Below are positions 63,601-64,000 of a stretch of 64,000 bases of DNA, piece by piece. The stretch lies in assembly GCA_046233135.1 (NCBI GenBank), contig JBJXHN010000008.1, positions 1-64,000 on the forward strand. Direction: 5' to 3'. This stretch comes from JBJXHN01 sp046233135. Its GTDB lineage: Bacteria; Pseudomonadota; Alphaproteobacteria; Rhodospirillales; Rhodospirillaceae. The notes beneath the pieces were generated by a model. It saw only the letters and a program-made list of their open reading frames with translations. It was not told the DNA's origin and did not search any database. Position 1 is the stretch's first letter, and every line of letters starts with the position of its first letter. The translations under genes were made by a program, and so were the position numbers.

Positions 63601-64000
63601 ATGACCGCTGCCGTCCGGACCGTTCGCCTCGGTTTCATCCCCCTGATGGATTGCGCGGCGCTGGTGGTGGCCCACGAGATGGGCTTTGCCGAACGGGAAG
63701 GGCTGACGCTGGATCTGCGCAAGGAAGCCTCATGGGCGGCGATCCGCGACAAGGTGCTGTTCGGCCTTTATGACGGCGCCCATATGCTCGCGGGGATTCC
63801 GCTGGCTGGATACCTGGGGTTGGGCGGGGTGAAGGCGGAGATGATCATTCCCATGGCGCTCGGCTACGGCGGCAATGCGGTAACGCTGTCCACCGCGCTG
63901 TACGAGCGCATGGTTGCCGTCGCGCCGGAGATCATGGCCGGCCCGCCGGCCCGGCGGGCCGAGGCCCTCGGCCGGGTGATCGCCGAGGACAAGGCGCAAG
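63601..64000 (+). CDS. nasS: NasS-type nitrate sensor, N-terminal part
   Basis: The first 133 residues are visible and the frame continues past the right edge. It belongs to the CmpA/NrtA fold (VRLGFIPLMDCAALVVAHEMGF; LYDGAHMLAGIPLAGYLGLGG) but has no signal peptide, so it is cytoplasmic, as known for NasS. NasS binds NasT and releases it when nitrate is present. It follows nasT closely with GAGGA ahead of the ATG, the usual gene pair, although nasS often precedes nasT elsewhere. Confidence 0.92.
   Translation, partial: MTAAVRTVRLGFIPLMDCAALVVAHEMGFAEREGLTLDLRKEASWAAIRDKVLFGLYDGAHMLAGIPLAGYLGLGGVKAEMIIPMALGYGGNAVTLSTALYERMVAVAPEIMAGPPARRAEALGRVIAEDKAQ

Noticed and set aside
61131..63752. Open frame of 873 codons opposite the nrtC-nasT region
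   Set aside because: Shadow of the double ATPase and NasT, both with complete motifs on the plus strand.

Overview
The window is high-GC DNA with tightly packed, often overlapping genes. It suggests an alphaproteobacterium, most likely a metabolically versatile member of the Rhodospirillales. The gene content supports this: several Liv-type ABC systems, a TRAP transporter, a dicarboxylate-type beta-oxidation cluster, a class II DAHP synthase and an assimilatory nitrate cluster with NasS/NasT. The assignment rests on gene content and style, not on a marker gene.

Layout. 1-127 is the end of an IS3-family insertion sequence that runs off the left edge. 128-1859 holds three small genes of unknown function. 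2031-2160 is a strong hairpin and tRNA-Val(CAC). 2206-9691 is housekeeping: gph, glmU, a secreted Cys-rich protein, glutathione reductase, class II DAHP synthase and a nicotinate phosphoribosyltransferase-like gene. 9795-22679 looks like one sensory and catabolic unit. It has a histidine kinase, a sigma-54 activator and a periplasmic binding protein in an overlapping operon, then three phased 15-bp dyads and a sigma-54 promoter, then a Liv-type ABC transporter followed by Fe-type alcohol dehydrogenase, thioesterase and semialdehyde dehydrogenase genes.

22680-25762 (minus strand) encodes nitronate monooxygenase-like, enoyl-CoA hydratase and acyl-CoA dehydrogenase genes, divergent from an IclR regulator. 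A TTCCGCAAA(A)STTGA-like motif occurs twice in that divergent region and once before the next operon. 27185-32908 has the gene order of the pimelate/dicarboxylate (pim) beta-oxidation operon without its CoA ligase. It is followed by a second Liv-type ABC transporter with its own binding protein, a quinone oxidoreductase, a long acyl-CoA dehydrogenase and a phosphatase-like gene. A convergent thioesterase plus TRAP transporter set and a divergent hybrid histidine kinase follow.

47813 to the right edge is an assimilatory nitrate island: cysG, nasA, nirD and nirB on the minus strand; a nitrite/formate channel and a PP2C phosphatase-protein kinase fusion on the plus strand; then nrtA, nrtB, a double-ATPase nrtC/D, nasT and the start of nasS. 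Three of its transcription units begin at sigma-54 promoters. Two of these have leaders with ANTAR-type hexaloop hairpins followed by intrinsic terminators, which are the expected targets of the NasT antiterminator encoded at 63003. The whole nitrate pathway can therefore be read from the sequence as a sigma-54 plus antitermination circuit.
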